DNA of 64,000 bases from Comamonas sp. B21-038 (GCF_022387135.1 NZ_CP092462.1:1488001-1552000); one strand, 5' to 3'; shown: positions 52,609-61,981, counted from the first letter of the stretch. Notes: generated by a model not told the origin, from the letters alone. Made by a program: numbers and translations.

Positions 52609-54335
52609 GCGATGCTCCTCGTGGCGGCGGGCAGGCCGGTGGCAATGGGCGGCTGGCTGCCATCGAGCGACAGCACCCGGTCCATGCAGGCGGCCAGCAG
52701 CGGATCATGGGTGGCCACGACCAGAGTCGCGCCGCGTGCAGCCAACGCCAGCAGTCCCTGGCGCACAAACTGCGCGGTCTCGGCATCCAGGTGGGCCGTC
52801 GGTTCATCGGCCAGCACCAGACGACAGCCAGGCGTGGCGGCAGCGCGTGCCAGGGTCAGGCGCAAGGCCTCGCCACCCGACAGGCCCAGGCCGCCATCGC
52901 CCACCACCGCATTGCCGCGCAAGGCCAGCACGGGGCCGAGCGCCGCGCGCTGCACTGCTTGCTGCAGTGCGGCGTCGTCGATATCGCGGCCCAGGCGGAT
53001 GTTGTCCACCAGGCTGGCAGCCAGCACATGGGGCTTTTGTGCGACCCAGGCCATGCCGCTGCGCAGCCGGTCGGCATGGGCTGCATCCAAGGGGGCGCCA
53101 TCGATATGGATGCTGCCGGCGCTGGGGGCAGCCAGGCCCGCGATCAGCGCCATCACGGTGGATTTGCCGCTGCCGCTTTCTCCCCACAGCGCAACGCGCT
53201 CCCCCGCGGCAATCTCTGCGCTGAAGGCATGGACCACCAGCGGGCTCTGCGCGCTGTATTGAAAGCTGATGTCCTGGATTGTCAGCGTGGCAGCGGTTGT
53301 CATGGGGGCGCTGGCGGCGCTGTCTGGGTGCCCATTGCCAGTACCCACCAGCTGCGGGCCAGGCTGCTGCAGCGCTTGCAGCGCGTCCAGCGCAGCGACA
53401 CCGGCGGCCTTGTCATGCCATACCGCAGACAGCTCGCGCAGCGGCTCAAAAAACGCGGGGGCCAGCAGCAGCACGAACATGGCCTGGGCGAGGCCCAAGG
53501 TACCGCCCCAGCTGCCAAACGGGATCTGGCCCAGCAAATGAAAGCCGACATAGACCGCCACCAGTGCCACGCCCAGCGCAGAGAACAGCTCCAGCACCGC
53601 AGAAGACAGGAACGCAATCTTGAGCACTGCCATGGTGTTGGCGCGCAGCTGCTCTGCCGCACTGGTCAGCTGTTGCGCCACCTGGGCCACGGCGCCCAGC
53701 CCGCGAATACTGGCGAGACCCTGCAGGCGATCGAGCAAGAACTGGTTCAGGTTGCCAACATCCTGCAAATGCTTCTTGCTGGCCGCCTCGGCCCGCCAGC
53801 CCACCAGCGCCATAAAGATAGGGATCAGGGGCGCAGCCACCAGCAGCACCAGGCCAGCGACCCAGGACAGGCTGAACACGCAGACCAGGATGACCAGCGG
53901 CACCACCATGACCTTGGTGCGCGCCGTGGTGTAACGGGCAAAGTACGGCGTGATGTGGTCAGCCTGCTCGTTGAGCACACTGGCCGCCAGCCCGGCCGAT
54001 GGGCGGTGCGGGTGCAACGGCGAATGCAGCGCCAATGCCTGCAGCGCCTGCAGCCGCAGCTGCTGCGTATGCGCACGCGCCGCCGCAAACGCCCGGCGCA
54101 GGCCATAGCCGTCCACCAGGGCCCGCAGCAAACCCAGTGCCAGGAACAGGGCGCAAGCCTTGGCCAATGCCGACCAGGCTGCTTGCTGGTGAATTGCCTC
54201 AATCCCCCAGGCAATGACCGCCGCTTGCGGCAGCCACAGCAAAGCCGCAAGCACCTGCCACCACGCTCCCTTTGCAGAGGGGCGCATTGCCACAGCAGGG
54301 CTGCTGGTGGAGGGGGTAGCGCGGGTGGATGGCAT
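52605..54335 (-). CDS. cydD: Heterodimeric ABC exporter subunit CydD
   Basis: A protein of 576 residues. The membrane domain includes the CydD-typical KHLQDVGNLNQFLLDRLQGL. The ATPase has Walker A GESGSGKSTVMALIAGL, the Q-loop in VAQKPHVLAAS, signature LSGGEALRLTLARA and Walker B RLVLADEPTAHLD. It is the first gene of the operon. The upstream region is AT-rich with a dyad. Confidence 0.95.
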   Translation of the reverse strand: MPSTRATPSTSSPAVAMRPSAKGAWWQVLAALLWLPQAAVIAWGIEAIHQQAAWSALAKACALFLALGLLRALVDGYGLRRAFAAARAHTQQLRLQALQALALHSPLHPHRPSAGLAASVLNEQADHITPYFARYTTARTKVMVVPLVILVCVFSLSWVAGLVLLVAAPLIPIFMALVGWRAEAASKKHLQDVGNLNQFLLDRLQGLASIRGLGAVAQVAQQLTSAAEQLRANTMAVLKIAFLSSAVLELFSALGVALVAVYVGFHLLGQIPFGSWGGTLGLAQAMFVLLLAPAFFEPLRELSAVWHDKAAGVAALDALQALQQPGPQLVGTGNGHPDSAASAPMTTAATLTIQDISFQYSAQSPLVVHAFSAEIAAGERVALWGESGSGKSTVMALIAGLAAPSAGSIHIDGAPLDAAHADRLRSGMAWVAQKPHVLAASLVDNIRLGRDIDDAALQQAVQRAALGPVLALRGNAVVGDGGLGLSGGEALRLTLARAAATPGCRLVLADEPTAHLDAETAQFVRQGLLALAARGATLVVATHDPLLAACMDRVLSLDGSQPPIATGLPAATRSIA

Positions 54336-54368
54336 GGATGAGTTTTTCAGTTTTCAGAAATTCTTGAA

Positions 54369-54390
54369 AGTATTGTATATCCAAGATACT
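54369..54390. promoter_or_regulatory. Dyad and -10-like element upstream of cydD
   Basis: AGTAT ... ATACT are arms 12 nt apart, with the minus strand reading GGATATACAAT between them, which could serve as a -10 region. A regulator of the cyd operon may bind here. I saw no clear FNR/ANR box (TTGAT-N4-ATCAA). Confidence 0.35.
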
Positions 54391-54399
54391 CATTAATTC

Positions 54400-55496
54400 A
54401 ATTTATCGAATACCTGATAGGAACTACGTTGATCGAAGGCGCTGGACTTGACGGGCCGTGCTTAGGCGTCAGTTGCTACGAAATTCAGAGCATTCAACGC
54501 CCTGAAAACATAGTGAATGCAGAAATTGCCGTAAACCCCAGAGCCTTCGGTTCTGGCTGCTGCCTGGCGTTTTGAGCCCGCTTTGCCAAACGCTTGAGCC
54601 GATTGTGTTGCCTAGAGTGTGAACAGAGCTTGCTGTAAGTCAAGAACAGCGCGGGTTCTCCCTAGGGGGTGGGATGGCGTGGGGAAGGCGTTGTTCGGGG
54701 GCGACTGGGTGCCGCTCACTGGAACACCAGGGCGGTGTAGTCAGATGCAGTCAGCCTACGTCTGACTGTTCGGTGATGGTGTTGATCGTTCCCAGATCGC
54801 GGTAGCCGTTGGTTTGGGTACTCACTGGGAAATGGCTTCAAGGCCTTGGAAGTCGCCGGCCGTGGCATCCGTTTCTAATGGGCTGGCATTGCTGGATATA
54901 TTGCTGGGGTGAATCCAGATTTGGAGCTGCTGCTGTCTGAGATATTCAATCTGTACAAAGATGCCGCGTTTGCATTGTCAGGGAAATTTGGAATGTCCTC
55001 CTCTGTCTTTGCTTGTTGATTAACTGGATTGAAGCACGAGGTCAGATTCAGCTCCGGTGAATCTGCTCTCGGAAAGCCAAAGCTGTGGCTTTTGCTATAT
55101 AGTTTGGGCATCAAAGAGATTTCAGAGTCCATGATGAAATTAACATCGTGTCAACCGATCCAAACACCAATAAAAATCTGTTGAAGTATATCAGGGTCGA
55201 ATTAAAAATATCTCGCAGATCATAGATGCCATGAACGATGCGAGAATCTCTGTGGGTTTGTATTCCGGTGAGAGTGAGAAGGACGAGGCTGGACCTGAAA
55301 GAGGCATTTACAACGAAATTCTGGTAATTCTGTCTCCGCCCTGCACCCGAACTGGAAGTCTTTGCGGAAACAGTGCGAGATAGTTGTAAGCCGACCCCAA
55401 GGTGCATCAAGTGCAGTGATTCTTTTTTCTCCAAATGCCTTCTTCAGACTGGATTTTTGGGGCACCTTTGTGTGCGCAAAGTGACTGCCTGAGGCA
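54400..55496. other. Gene-poor stretch with decayed coding fragments
   Basis: About 1.1 kb with no convincing intact gene and lower GC than its surroundings. On the plus strand, protein-like text appears in pieces across frames: NIVSTDPNTNKNLLKYI (around 55142) and, one frame over, ISQIIDAMNDARISVGLYSG (around 55210), which reads on to a stop at 55381-55383. This suggests a frameshifted remnant. On the minus strand, short open frames also cover 54875-55519 but look less protein-like. An inverted repeat AGTCAGA / TCTGACT lies at about 54739-54767. The origin (old mobile element or dead gene) is undetermined. Confidence 0.35.
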
Positions 55497-55985
55497 TCAC
55501 CTTTTGCAACTGCCATCATCCAGGATCGACGTCAAAGTGACCGTTGAGGTTTGCACTCTAAAATCAACCATGGCCAAATCAACACTGCTGGCCTTGAAAA
55601 GATCGACGACCTCGTGTAATTGATTTCTTGGGGCTGTCACAACGATTCGGTTGATTTTGTAATCGATGTGCATGCTAGAAATATTGCGGTGGCTGCGAAG
55701 TAGCCCTTTGACCACTTCGTTGTGAAACTTCTGCAGCGCCATCTCGCTGTATTTAACGCGTGCGATGCGGAGTTTTTTCAGAATGGCATCGTCTAAATCA
55801 ATGTCGGATGCCAGGCCGAGCACCAGTTGCCCATCCTCTGCCAGCCACATTCCTGCATAGCTGTCTCCAGCTGCTTGAAAAATAGCAGCGCATTGGCTTT
55901 GTGTGGGATAAATGGGCGCTTGTGCATTGGCGGCGGTGTGCGCTGCAAGCAGCGAAAATCCGCAGGTCACGAGAATTTTCATCAT
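55497..55985 (-). CDS. Small secreted protein of unknown function
   Basis: A protein of 162 residues with a signal peptide (residues 1-22, ending ANAQA). The C-terminal half, HIDYKINRIVVTAPRNQLHEVVDLF, resembles the pro-domain repeat of alpha-lytic-type serine proteases, but no protease domain follows. It could be a free inhibitor-like domain or the remnant of a longer gene decayed into the adjacent gene-poor DNA. Its start overlaps the stop of the TAXI gene (ATGA), indicating coupling. Confidence 0.6.
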   Translation of the reverse strand: MMKILVTCGFSLLAAHTAANAQAPIYPTQSQCAAIFQAAGDSYAGMWLAEDGQLVLGLASDIDLDDAILKKLRIARVKYSEMALQKFHNEVVKGLLRSHRNISSMHIDYKINRIVVTAPRNQLHEVVDLFKASSVDLAMVDFRVQTSTVTLTSILDDGSCKR

Positions 55986-57406
55986 GCAGGTTCCCCCGAT
56001 GTATTTTCAGTGGTGGGATTGGCCCCGGCACTTTCTTCTTCCCCCTGCTGTCTCAACTTCTTCAACACCCAATGAATATGGCTGCGCAGCGCATACAACT
56101 CATCCGCATACGACAGCGGTACGGTGATCTTCTCGACCTTGCGGCTCAGTTCCAGCAATTCGGCCTGGATGCTCGCCCGGTCGGGGTTGGGTTGCTCCAT
56201 CTCATGCTCAATGGCACGCAGCTGGCCGTACCACTTGAAGACGCGTGAGCGCACGCGGAACTGGTAGAGGGGTGGTACGACCCGCGACAGCGGCAGCATG
56301 AAGGCCAGCAAGACACCCAGCACCAGCCACATGCGCTCGACCAGGTTGGCGAGCCAGAAGGGCAGGTAGCGCTGCAGCAGCGGGGCGGGCTCGTTGATGG
56401 CGCGTACGCCTTCGGGGGCGACGGCCAGTTCGCTGCTGCGGGTGTTGGGAAAGTCACGCGCCCGGTTGAACCAGCCCGCCTGGCTGTGGATGCCTTGCGA
56501 GGCCTGGGCGAAGAGCTGCTTGATGGCGGGGTGGGTGTCATCGCGGGCCAGCAGCGAGGTGGTGGAGGCCAGCAGGTGCACGTTTTGCGGCGGCACATTG
56601 GCGGCGAGGTCGACAATGCCGCGCGGCAAGGTGACAGGGCTCAGGAACCTGAACTTGCGGCCGTAGGCCTCGTTCTGCGGAAAATCCATCAGCTGCACGC
56701 CAGGGGTCTTCAGCAGCATTTGCACCATCGGCGATTCGGGCGCAGAGACCAGTACCAGCGCGTCGAGCTTGCCGGCCAGAAACTCCACGGTCGCCGGCGT
56801 TTCAGCCAGGTGAGACACGCGCAATTGGGCGAGACTCAGGTGGTTGGCCTCCAGCAATTGGTTGAAGAGATTGGGAACGCCGCTGCCGGCGGTGCCGACA
56901 TTGACGCGCCAACCGGCGAGCTGAGTGAGGCTGTTCAGGTGGGGGCGCTTGGTCAGGCGCTGGGCCGAGTCGGTGCGGTAGAACAGCCAGACGGGCTCGA
57001 CAAACAGCGCGCCCAGCGACGTGAGGCTGTCGAGGTCGTCCTCGGTCAGCTCGGCGGTACCGCCTTGCACAAAGGCCAGATCGACCTTGCCCTCGCGCAG
57101 CAGCTGCAGGTTGTCGAAGGAGCCTTCGCTGCCGACCAGGTCGACGCGGATCTTGTTCCTGGCCAGCGGCGTGCGGTACTGCTCGCCAAAACTGGCATAA
57201 GCGCTTTGGGCCGGGCCGGTGGCCAGCTTGACCTGCGAGGGCGGGTTGGGCTTGAGCCACCAGTAGGCTGCGACGATCAATGCCACGGCCAGGATCACCA
57301 GCGGGCCGCCGGAGACCAGCGCATCGCGGATGTTGAGCACCAGGGTGATCAGGGTTTGGCGCAGCCCGTAGGCTTTTTGGCGCATGGACGTGGAGCGGTC
57401 ACCCAT
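55982..57406 (-). CDS. TAXI-family TRAP solute-binding protein with membrane anchors
   Basis: A protein of 474 residues. It has an N-terminal membrane helix (GGPLVILAVALIVAAYWWL), then a TAXI-type binding domain (LATGPAQSAYASFGEQYR, VDLVGSEGSFDNLQLLREGKVDLAFVQGG, WRVNVGTAGSGVPNLFNQLLEANHL), and near the C-terminus a second hydrophobic segment (MWLVLGVLLAFMLPLSRVVPPLYQF) with a charged tail. It resembles membrane-anchored TAXI proteins not paired with a permease; none is encoded nearby. The role may be sensing rather than uptake. Confidence 0.85.
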   Translation of the reverse strand: MGDRSTSMRQKAYGLRQTLITLVLNIRDALVSGGPLVILAVALIVAAYWWLKPNPPSQVKLATGPAQSAYASFGEQYRTPLARNKIRVDLVGSEGSFDNLQLLREGKVDLAFVQGGTAELTEDDLDSLTSLGALFVEPVWLFYRTDSAQRLTKRPHLNSLTQLAGWRVNVGTAGSGVPNLFNQLLEANHLSLAQLRVSHLAETPATVEFLAGKLDALVLVSAPESPMVQMLLKTPGVQLMDFPQNEAYGRKFRFLSPVTLPRGIVDLAANVPPQNVHLLASTTSLLARDDTHPAIKQLFAQASQGIHSQAGWFNRARDFPNTRSSELAVAPEGVRAINEPAPLLQRYLPFWLANLVERMWLVLGVLLAFMLPLSRVVPPLYQFRVRSRVFKWYGQLRAIEHEMEQPNPDRASIQAELLELSRKVEKITVPLSYADELYALRSHIHWVLKKLRQQGEEESAGANPTTENTSGEPA

Positions 57407-57448
57407 GGTGGTTGGCGGGCTGCCGGCGCAGCGCTGTTGGAATGGCGC

Positions 57449-58471
57449 CTACTGTAAATCAGCCGCGCTGGGCAGGTGCAAGGCCTTGTGGTTTTCTCCG
57501 GCATCGATTTGTAAACGATTGGCATGCAGCACCGCCTGCAGGGTGGCCTGGGCGACGGCCTCGGCGGCCATCGTGGCCAGCACCATCATGCCGGGGCTGC
57601 GCCCGGCGGCTCCCGTGCCCAGGCAGAACAAGGTGTCGCCGTCCGACATGGTGTGCACCGGGTTGATGGCGCGGGCCAGGCCGTCGTGGCCCACGGTCGC
57701 CAGGCGGTTGGCCTGGGCCTTGGTGAGGGTTGCGTCGGTGGCAATCACGCCAATCGTGGTGTTGGTGCCAGCCAGCAGCGGTTGCGGGGGCTCGCCGCGC
57801 AGCAGCGCGCGGCGCGTGTCGATGAGCCCCAGGCCACCGCTGGTGCGCGCGCCGGCCACCACCTGGGCGGTGTCCGGGTTCAGCACATCGCCCAGTGCAT
57901 TGCAGGCAATGATGGCGCCCACAGTGACGCCATCGACGGTGACCGACGCGGTGCCGATGCCGCCCTTCATTGCCCGGTGGATGCCAAAGATCTTGCCCAC
58001 CGCTGCGCCGGCCCCCGCACCTACATTGCCTTGTGCGGGCATGCCGCTGCTGGCGGCCTGGCAGGCCGCATAGCCCGCCTGGGCATCGGGGCGGATGCGC
58101 ATATCGCCTACCAGCACATCAAACAGCACGGCGGCGGGCACCAGCGGAATGCGGCCCACGGAGATATCGAGGCCTACGCCTTGCTCTTCCAGCCAGCGCA
58201 TCGCGCCGCTGGCCGCATCCAGGCCCCAGGCGCTACCGCCCGCCAGCATGATGCCGTGCACGCGCTCGACCAGGTTGGTGGGGTGGAGCAAGTCGGTTTC
58301 GCGTGTGCCGGGTGCGGCACCGCGCACGTCAACGCCGCCTACCGCGCCTGCCTTGGCCAGGATGGCCGTACAGCCGGTGGGGCGGCGCGTGTCTGTGAAG
58401 TGGCCCACTTCGATGCCTTGCACCAAGGTGATGGAGCCGGCGGGAGCCATGGGGAGGAGGGAAGAGGACAT
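57449..58471 (-). CDS. P1-family (S58) peptidase, DmpA/BapA-like aminopeptidase
   Basis: A protein of 340 residues from the ATG at MSSSLLPMAP; a GTG ten codons earlier is possible. Family features are GIEVGHFTDTRRPTGCTAIL, GGVDVRGAAPGTRETDLL, LAGGSAWGLDAASG, GNVGAGAGAAVGK and MKGGIGTASVTVDG. In this N-terminal-nucleophile family the precursor cuts itself to expose a Ser or Thr, and the GGIGTAS stretch is the likely site here. It would release N-terminal residues from small peptides or amides. It stands alone between unrelated genes. Confidence 0.9.
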   Translation of the reverse strand: MSSSLLPMAPAGSITLVQGIEVGHFTDTRRPTGCTAILAKAGAVGGVDVRGAAPGTRETDLLHPTNLVERVHGIMLAGGSAWGLDAASGAMRWLEEQGVGLDISVGRIPLVPAAVLFDVLVGDMRIRPDAQAGYAACQAASSGMPAQGNVGAGAGAAVGKIFGIHRAMKGGIGTASVTVDGVTVGAIIACNALGDVLNPDTAQVVAGARTSGGLGLIDTRRALLRGEPPQPLLAGTNTTIGVIATDATLTKAQANRLATVGHDGLARAINPVHTMSDGDTLFCLGTGAAGRSPGMMVLATMAAEAVAQATLQAVLHANRLQIDAGENHKALHLPSAADLQ

Positions 58472-58529
58472 GGCCCGATTGTGGGCCAAGCCGCAGCCCA
58501 CTGAGCCGGTGGCAGGGGCTGCAAAGGCA

Positions 58530-58561
58530 GCGGGCTGTCAAACAGGTGTCTGACAGCCCGC
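58530..58561 (-). terminator. Hairpin downstream of the small His-rich gene
   Basis: GCGGGCTGTCA / TGACAGCCCGC, an 11-bp perfect stem with a 10-nt loop, 28 bp past the stop of the small secreted protein. In the minus direction the T-rich stretch precedes rather than follows the stem, so termination may be Rho-assisted. Confidence 0.5.
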
Positions 58562-58589
58562 AATGCCGGATAAAAAAATAGCGTGCGGA

Positions 58590-58895
58590 TCAGGGGCGGA
58601 TGACGATCTGCGGGCTGATGACAATCGCATCGGGGGTGCGGGGCGCCACCAGCACCGGGGCAGCGTAGGCCGGCTGCGGCGCGTAGTAGGCCGCCGGGCG
58701 GTCGTGGCAGCGGCGCTTTTCCTTGTATTCGCCATTGCGCTTCCACTTGCGCTCCACCTGGCAGTTGCCGTCCCAGAACTGTTCCTTGTGTTCCTTGCGG
58801 TGGTGGTGGCGGTGGCCGCCGCCATGGGCCCAGCTGGCATCCGCCAGGCACGAGAGCGCCAACGCAGTGAGCAAAGGGGTCAACAAACGGTTCAT
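58590..58895 (-). CDS. Small secreted His-rich protein
   Basis: A protein of 101 residues. It has a signal peptide to about residue 23 (ADASWA). A HGGGHRHHHRKEHKE stretch that could bind metal ions follows, then a two-Cys basic region (NCQVERKWKRNGEYKEKRRC) and a Pro/Ala/Val tail. It is reminiscent of small periplasmic proteins of Burkholderiales with no known role. The chosen ATG has no good ribosome site. Confidence 0.65.
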   Translation of the reverse strand: MNRLLTPLLTALALSCLADASWAHGGGHRHHHRKEHKEQFWDGNCQVERKWKRNGEYKEKRRCHDRPAAYYAPQPAYAAPVLVAPRTPDAIVISPQIVIRP

Positions 58896-59019
58896 GGCAA
58901 GGGGGGGGGAGGGTGAACGATGCTGGCAGCTTAGCGGAAAATCCTGTATCAAAAGATGAGCAATGGTTGCTTTGTACATCAGCTGTTGCGGCTGTTTTGA
59001 TGGTGTAAATCTATGGCGA

Positions 59020-59079
59020 CGGGTGCTATGATTTTTCCATCTGTAAGCACCCGTTGCCGCGCTGGCGCCGGGTGCTATG
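59020..59079. repeat. Direct repeats CGGGTGCTATG flanking their complement
   Basis: CGGGTGCTATG occurs at 59020-59030 and 59069-59079, and AGCACCCG at 59046-59053 can pair with either copy. Two alternative 8-bp hairpins therefore exist just past the FAH-hydrolase stop. It is possibly the operon's transcription end region; no T-run is seen. Confidence 0.55.
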
Positions 59080-59084
59080 CCTCA

Positions 59085-59930
59085 TCAGGCGTTGACGGTG
59101 GTTTGCTGCTGCTCACCCAAGCCCTCAATACCCAGGCGCATGGTCTGCCCAGCCTTCAGATAGATGGGCTGGGGCTTGATGCCCAGCCCCACGCCGGGGG
59201 GCGTGCCGGTCGAGATGATGTCGCCCGGCTGCAGGCTCATGCACTGGCTGACATAGGCGACGATCTGTGCGACCGTGAAGATCATCGTCTTCGTATTGCC
59301 GTTCTGAAAGCGCTTGCCATCTACCTCCAACCACATGGACAGGTTTTGCGGGTCCGGCACTTCGTCGCGCGTCACCAGCCAGGGGCCGATGGGGCCAAAG
59401 GTGTCAAAGCCCTTGCCCTTGTCCCAGGTTCCACCGCGCTCGATTTGCCATTCGCGCTCGGACACATCATTGACCACGCAGTAGCCGGCCACATGCTCCA
59501 GCGCCTGGGCTTCGGTGATGTACTTGGCGGCCTTGCCGATGACCACGCCCAGCTCGACTTCCCAGTCGGTCTTGGTGGATCCACGGGGAATCTCGACCGC
59601 ATCGTTGGGGCCGCAGATGGCGCTGGTCCATTTGTTGAAGATCACCGGCTCGGTGGGAATGGCGGCGCCCGATTCAGCGGCATGGTCGGCATAGTTGAGG
59701 CCGATGCAGATGAACTTGCCCACGCGCGCTACGCAAGGGCCGATGCGGGGCTGGCCGGGCACCGCTGGCAGGGTGCTGGGGTCGATCGCGCGCAGGCGTG
59801 CCAGGGCGGCATCGCCCAGCTGCGCGCCTTCGATATCGCTGAGCACGCCAGAGAGGTCGCGCAAGGTGTTGCTGCTGTCGAGCAGGCCGGGCTTTTCCTG
59901 GCCCACCGGGCCATAACGCAGTAATTTCAT
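59085..59930 (-). CDS. FAH-family hydrolase, 2,4-diketo-3-deoxy-sugar-acid hydrolase-like
   Basis: A protein of 281 residues, the usual length of ureidoglycolate lyase/diketo-deoxy-aldonate hydrolases. Metal and active-site motifs are GLNYADHAAESG, E-x-E in DWEVELGVVIG, VNDVSEREWQ, KGFDTFGPIGPWL and STGTPPGVGLG. In the oxidative L-fucose and L-rhamnose routes this family cleaves 2,4-diketo-3-deoxy acids to pyruvate and a hydroxy acid. It is the last gene of the kdgT-SDR-FAH run, which supports that role. Confidence 0.88.
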   Translation of the reverse strand: MKLLRYGPVGQEKPGLLDSSNTLRDLSGVLSDIEGAQLGDAALARLRAIDPSTLPAVPGQPRIGPCVARVGKFICIGLNYADHAAESGAAIPTEPVIFNKWTSAICGPNDAVEIPRGSTKTDWEVELGVVIGKAAKYITEAQALEHVAGYCVVNDVSEREWQIERGGTWDKGKGFDTFGPIGPWLVTRDEVPDPQNLSMWLEVDGKRFQNGNTKTMIFTVAQIVAYVSQCMSLQPGDIISTGTPPGVGLGIKPQPIYLKAGQTMRLGIEGLGEQQQTTVNA

Positions 59931-60027
59931 GTCATCTCCAAAGAATCAATAGCGAGCAGGCGCCAGTCTAGGGTCCTGCCAGCCAGGGGGCTGTCGCGCA
60001 GCGAAAAATCGAGGTGGGGTGGCGGAC

Positions 60028-60789
60028 TCAGTTGGACCAGCCGCCATCAATCACATGGGCCTGGCCCGTGGTGAACGCTGCCTCGTCCGATGCCAGATAG
60101 GCGACCAGTGCCGCAATCTCCTCGGGCTTGCCGACGCGGCCCATCGGTTGGCGGGCCACAAAGGCGGCGCGCACGGCGTCAACGGAAAGCCCATCGTGCG
60201 TGGCCTGGGTGGCAATGCGCTGGGCCAGCGACGGCGAATCGACCGTGCCTGGACAGATGGCATTGCAGCGCACGCCCCGGGTGCAGTAATCGGCGGCGAT
60301 GGACTTGGTCATGCCGATGACCGCTGCCTTGGAGGCGCTGTAGGCAAAGCGGTTGGGCACGCCCTTGATGCTGGAGGCGGCCGACGACATATTGATGATG
60401 CTGCCCTGGCCCCGCTGCAGCATGCCCGGCAAAAAGGCGCGGATGCTGCGGTACATGGCTTTGACATTGAGGTCAAACGCGAAGTCCCAGTCCTCCTCGC
60501 TGCATTCGAGCACGCTGCCGGCATGCACAAAGCCTGCGCAGTTGAAGAGGATGTCGATGGGCCCGAGCACCTCGGCCAGGGTCTGGATCTGGGCGCTGTC
60601 GCGCACGTCGAGCTGGCGCGCATCCAGGCCGGAGCCTGCGAGCGGGCCGATGTGCAAGTCGGTGGCAATCACGCGGGCGCCTTCGGCTGCCAGCCGTTCG
60701 GCGCTGGCGCGGCCAATGCCTTGCGCCGCTGCGGTCACCAGGGCCACCTTGCCTGCCAGGCGGCCGGGGGAGACGGAAGAATGGGTCAT
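60028..60789 (-). CDS. SDR, 2-keto-3-deoxy-aldonate dehydrogenase-like
   Basis: Classical SDR of 253 residues: TAAAQGIGRASAERLA for the cofactor, then FNCAG in place of NNAG, catalytic INMSSAASSIKG and YSASKAAVIGM. The C-terminal DSPSLAQRI and QPMGRVGKPEEIA match 2-keto-3-deoxy-L-fuconate dehydrogenase-type enzymes, which oxidise C4 to give the substrate of the FAH hydrolase encoded next (97 bp on). I start at MTHSSVSPGR. Confidence 0.85.
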   Translation of the reverse strand: MTHSSVSPGRLAGKVALVTAAAQGIGRASAERLAAEGARVIATDLHIGPLAGSGLDARQLDVRDSAQIQTLAEVLGPIDILFNCAGFVHAGSVLECSEEDWDFAFDLNVKAMYRSIRAFLPGMLQRGQGSIINMSSAASSIKGVPNRFAYSASKAAVIGMTKSIAADYCTRGVRCNAICPGTVDSPSLAQRIATQATHDGLSVDAVRAAFVARQPMGRVGKPEEIAALVAYLASDEAAFTTGQAHVIDGGWSN

Positions 60790-60873
60790 GGAGTCAGTCC
60801 TGTCAAAACTATCAAAAGGCCCGGCTGCGCCGCAGGTCAGCGCAGCCGGGCAGGGCATGAAAGCGCTGCGGGT

Positions 60874-61905
60874 TTAAAAGTGGCCGTCCTGGGCCAGCTT
60901 GGGCGGGCTGCCAGCTGCGCTGGTTACCGGGCTAGGTGCGGTAGCGGATACCTGTTGGCGGCGGCCATGCTTGCGCGCCCACATGGCCGTGAGGATGGGC
61001 ACCAGGATCGCGGTCAGCAGGCAGGCGGTGGCGGTGATCGCCGTGGCCGAATCGGCCATGGACTTGAGCTCGGGCACCATGGTGCCGATGATTTGCGGAT
61101 TGGCGACAGCCGCACCGGCCGTGGATGAGGCAGCCAGTCCGGCCGTGCCATTGCCGCCGCCGATGAACTTGTCCGCCAGGATCAGCGGAATGCCAGTGAC
61201 GATGATGACCGCCACCCCCACAAAGACGCCGGTAAAGCCGCTTTTGGCGATGACGCCCAGGTCGATCGAGCAGCCCAGCGCAAAGCCGAAAAAGGGGATC
61301 AGCGGGTGCACGCAGCGGCCAAAGAACTCACGCAGGTTCGCATCCAGGTTGCCCAGTGCAAAGCCGATCAGAAACGGCAGCACGGCGCCGGCAAACAAGC
61401 GCGGCTCAAACACCGCCACGCCGGTGGCGCCCAGGATCAGCATGCTGACCAGCGGGCCCGACTCGATGGAGGTGAGCACAAAGGCGCCTGCCTCCTCTTG
61501 CGTGCCGTACTGCTGCATCAGTGCGGCATACAGGCCGCCATTGGTCATGTCCATCGCGGTGACCAGGGCCAGCACCGACAGGCCGGTGAACAGCCCCGTC
61601 TGGATGCCGCCTGGCGGCAAGAAGCGCGTGGCCACCATGGCCACGACCCAGGCCACCAGGATCTTCGTGACGACCAGGGTGCCGGATTTTTTCAGCACCA
61701 CGCCCGTCGCCTTGAGGTTGATCGTCGCCCCCATGCAAAAGAACCAGACCGCCAGAATGGGCACGGTGCCGGTCATCAGCCCGTTCGTGAACGAGCCGAA
61801 GTACTTGCCGGCATCCGGTGCAAAGGTGTGCACGCAGGCGCCCAGCAGCAGCGGAATCAGCATGAGCCCGCCGGGCACACGCTCAATGGTTTTCTGGATT
61901 TCCAT
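60874..61905 (-). CDS. kdgT: 2-keto-3-deoxygluconate permease
   Basis: A membrane protein of 343 residues. The start, [20 protein letters not shown], and segments [31 protein letters not shown] and [16 protein letters not shown] are family signatures of KdgT proton symporters. AGGAG lies 6 nt before the ATG. It is the first gene of the minus-strand catabolic run and so delivers the likely substrate of the next two enzymes. Confidence 0.93.
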   Translation of the reverse strand: MEIQKTIERVPGGLMLIPLLLGACVHTFAPDAGKYFGSFTNGLMTGTVPILAVWFFCMGATINLKATGVVLKKSGTLVVTKILVAWVVAMVATRFLPPGGIQTGLFTGLSVLALVTAMDMTNGGLYAALMQQYGTQEEAGAFVLTSIESGPLVSMLILGATGVAVFEPRLFAGAVLPFLIGFALGNLDANLREFFGRCVHPLIPFFGFALGCSIDLGVIAKSGFTGVFVGVAVIIVTGIPLILADKFIGGGNGTAGLAASSTAGAAVANPQIIGTMVPELKSMADSATAITATACLLTAILVPILTAMWARKHGRRQQVSATAPSPVTSAAGSPPKLAQDGHF

Positions 61906-61981
61906 GTCTCGCTCCTCACACTTTGGTGGTGAATTTGTTATCGCTTGTAGAGGTGTTGTCCGATGACTACCGAATCAACCG

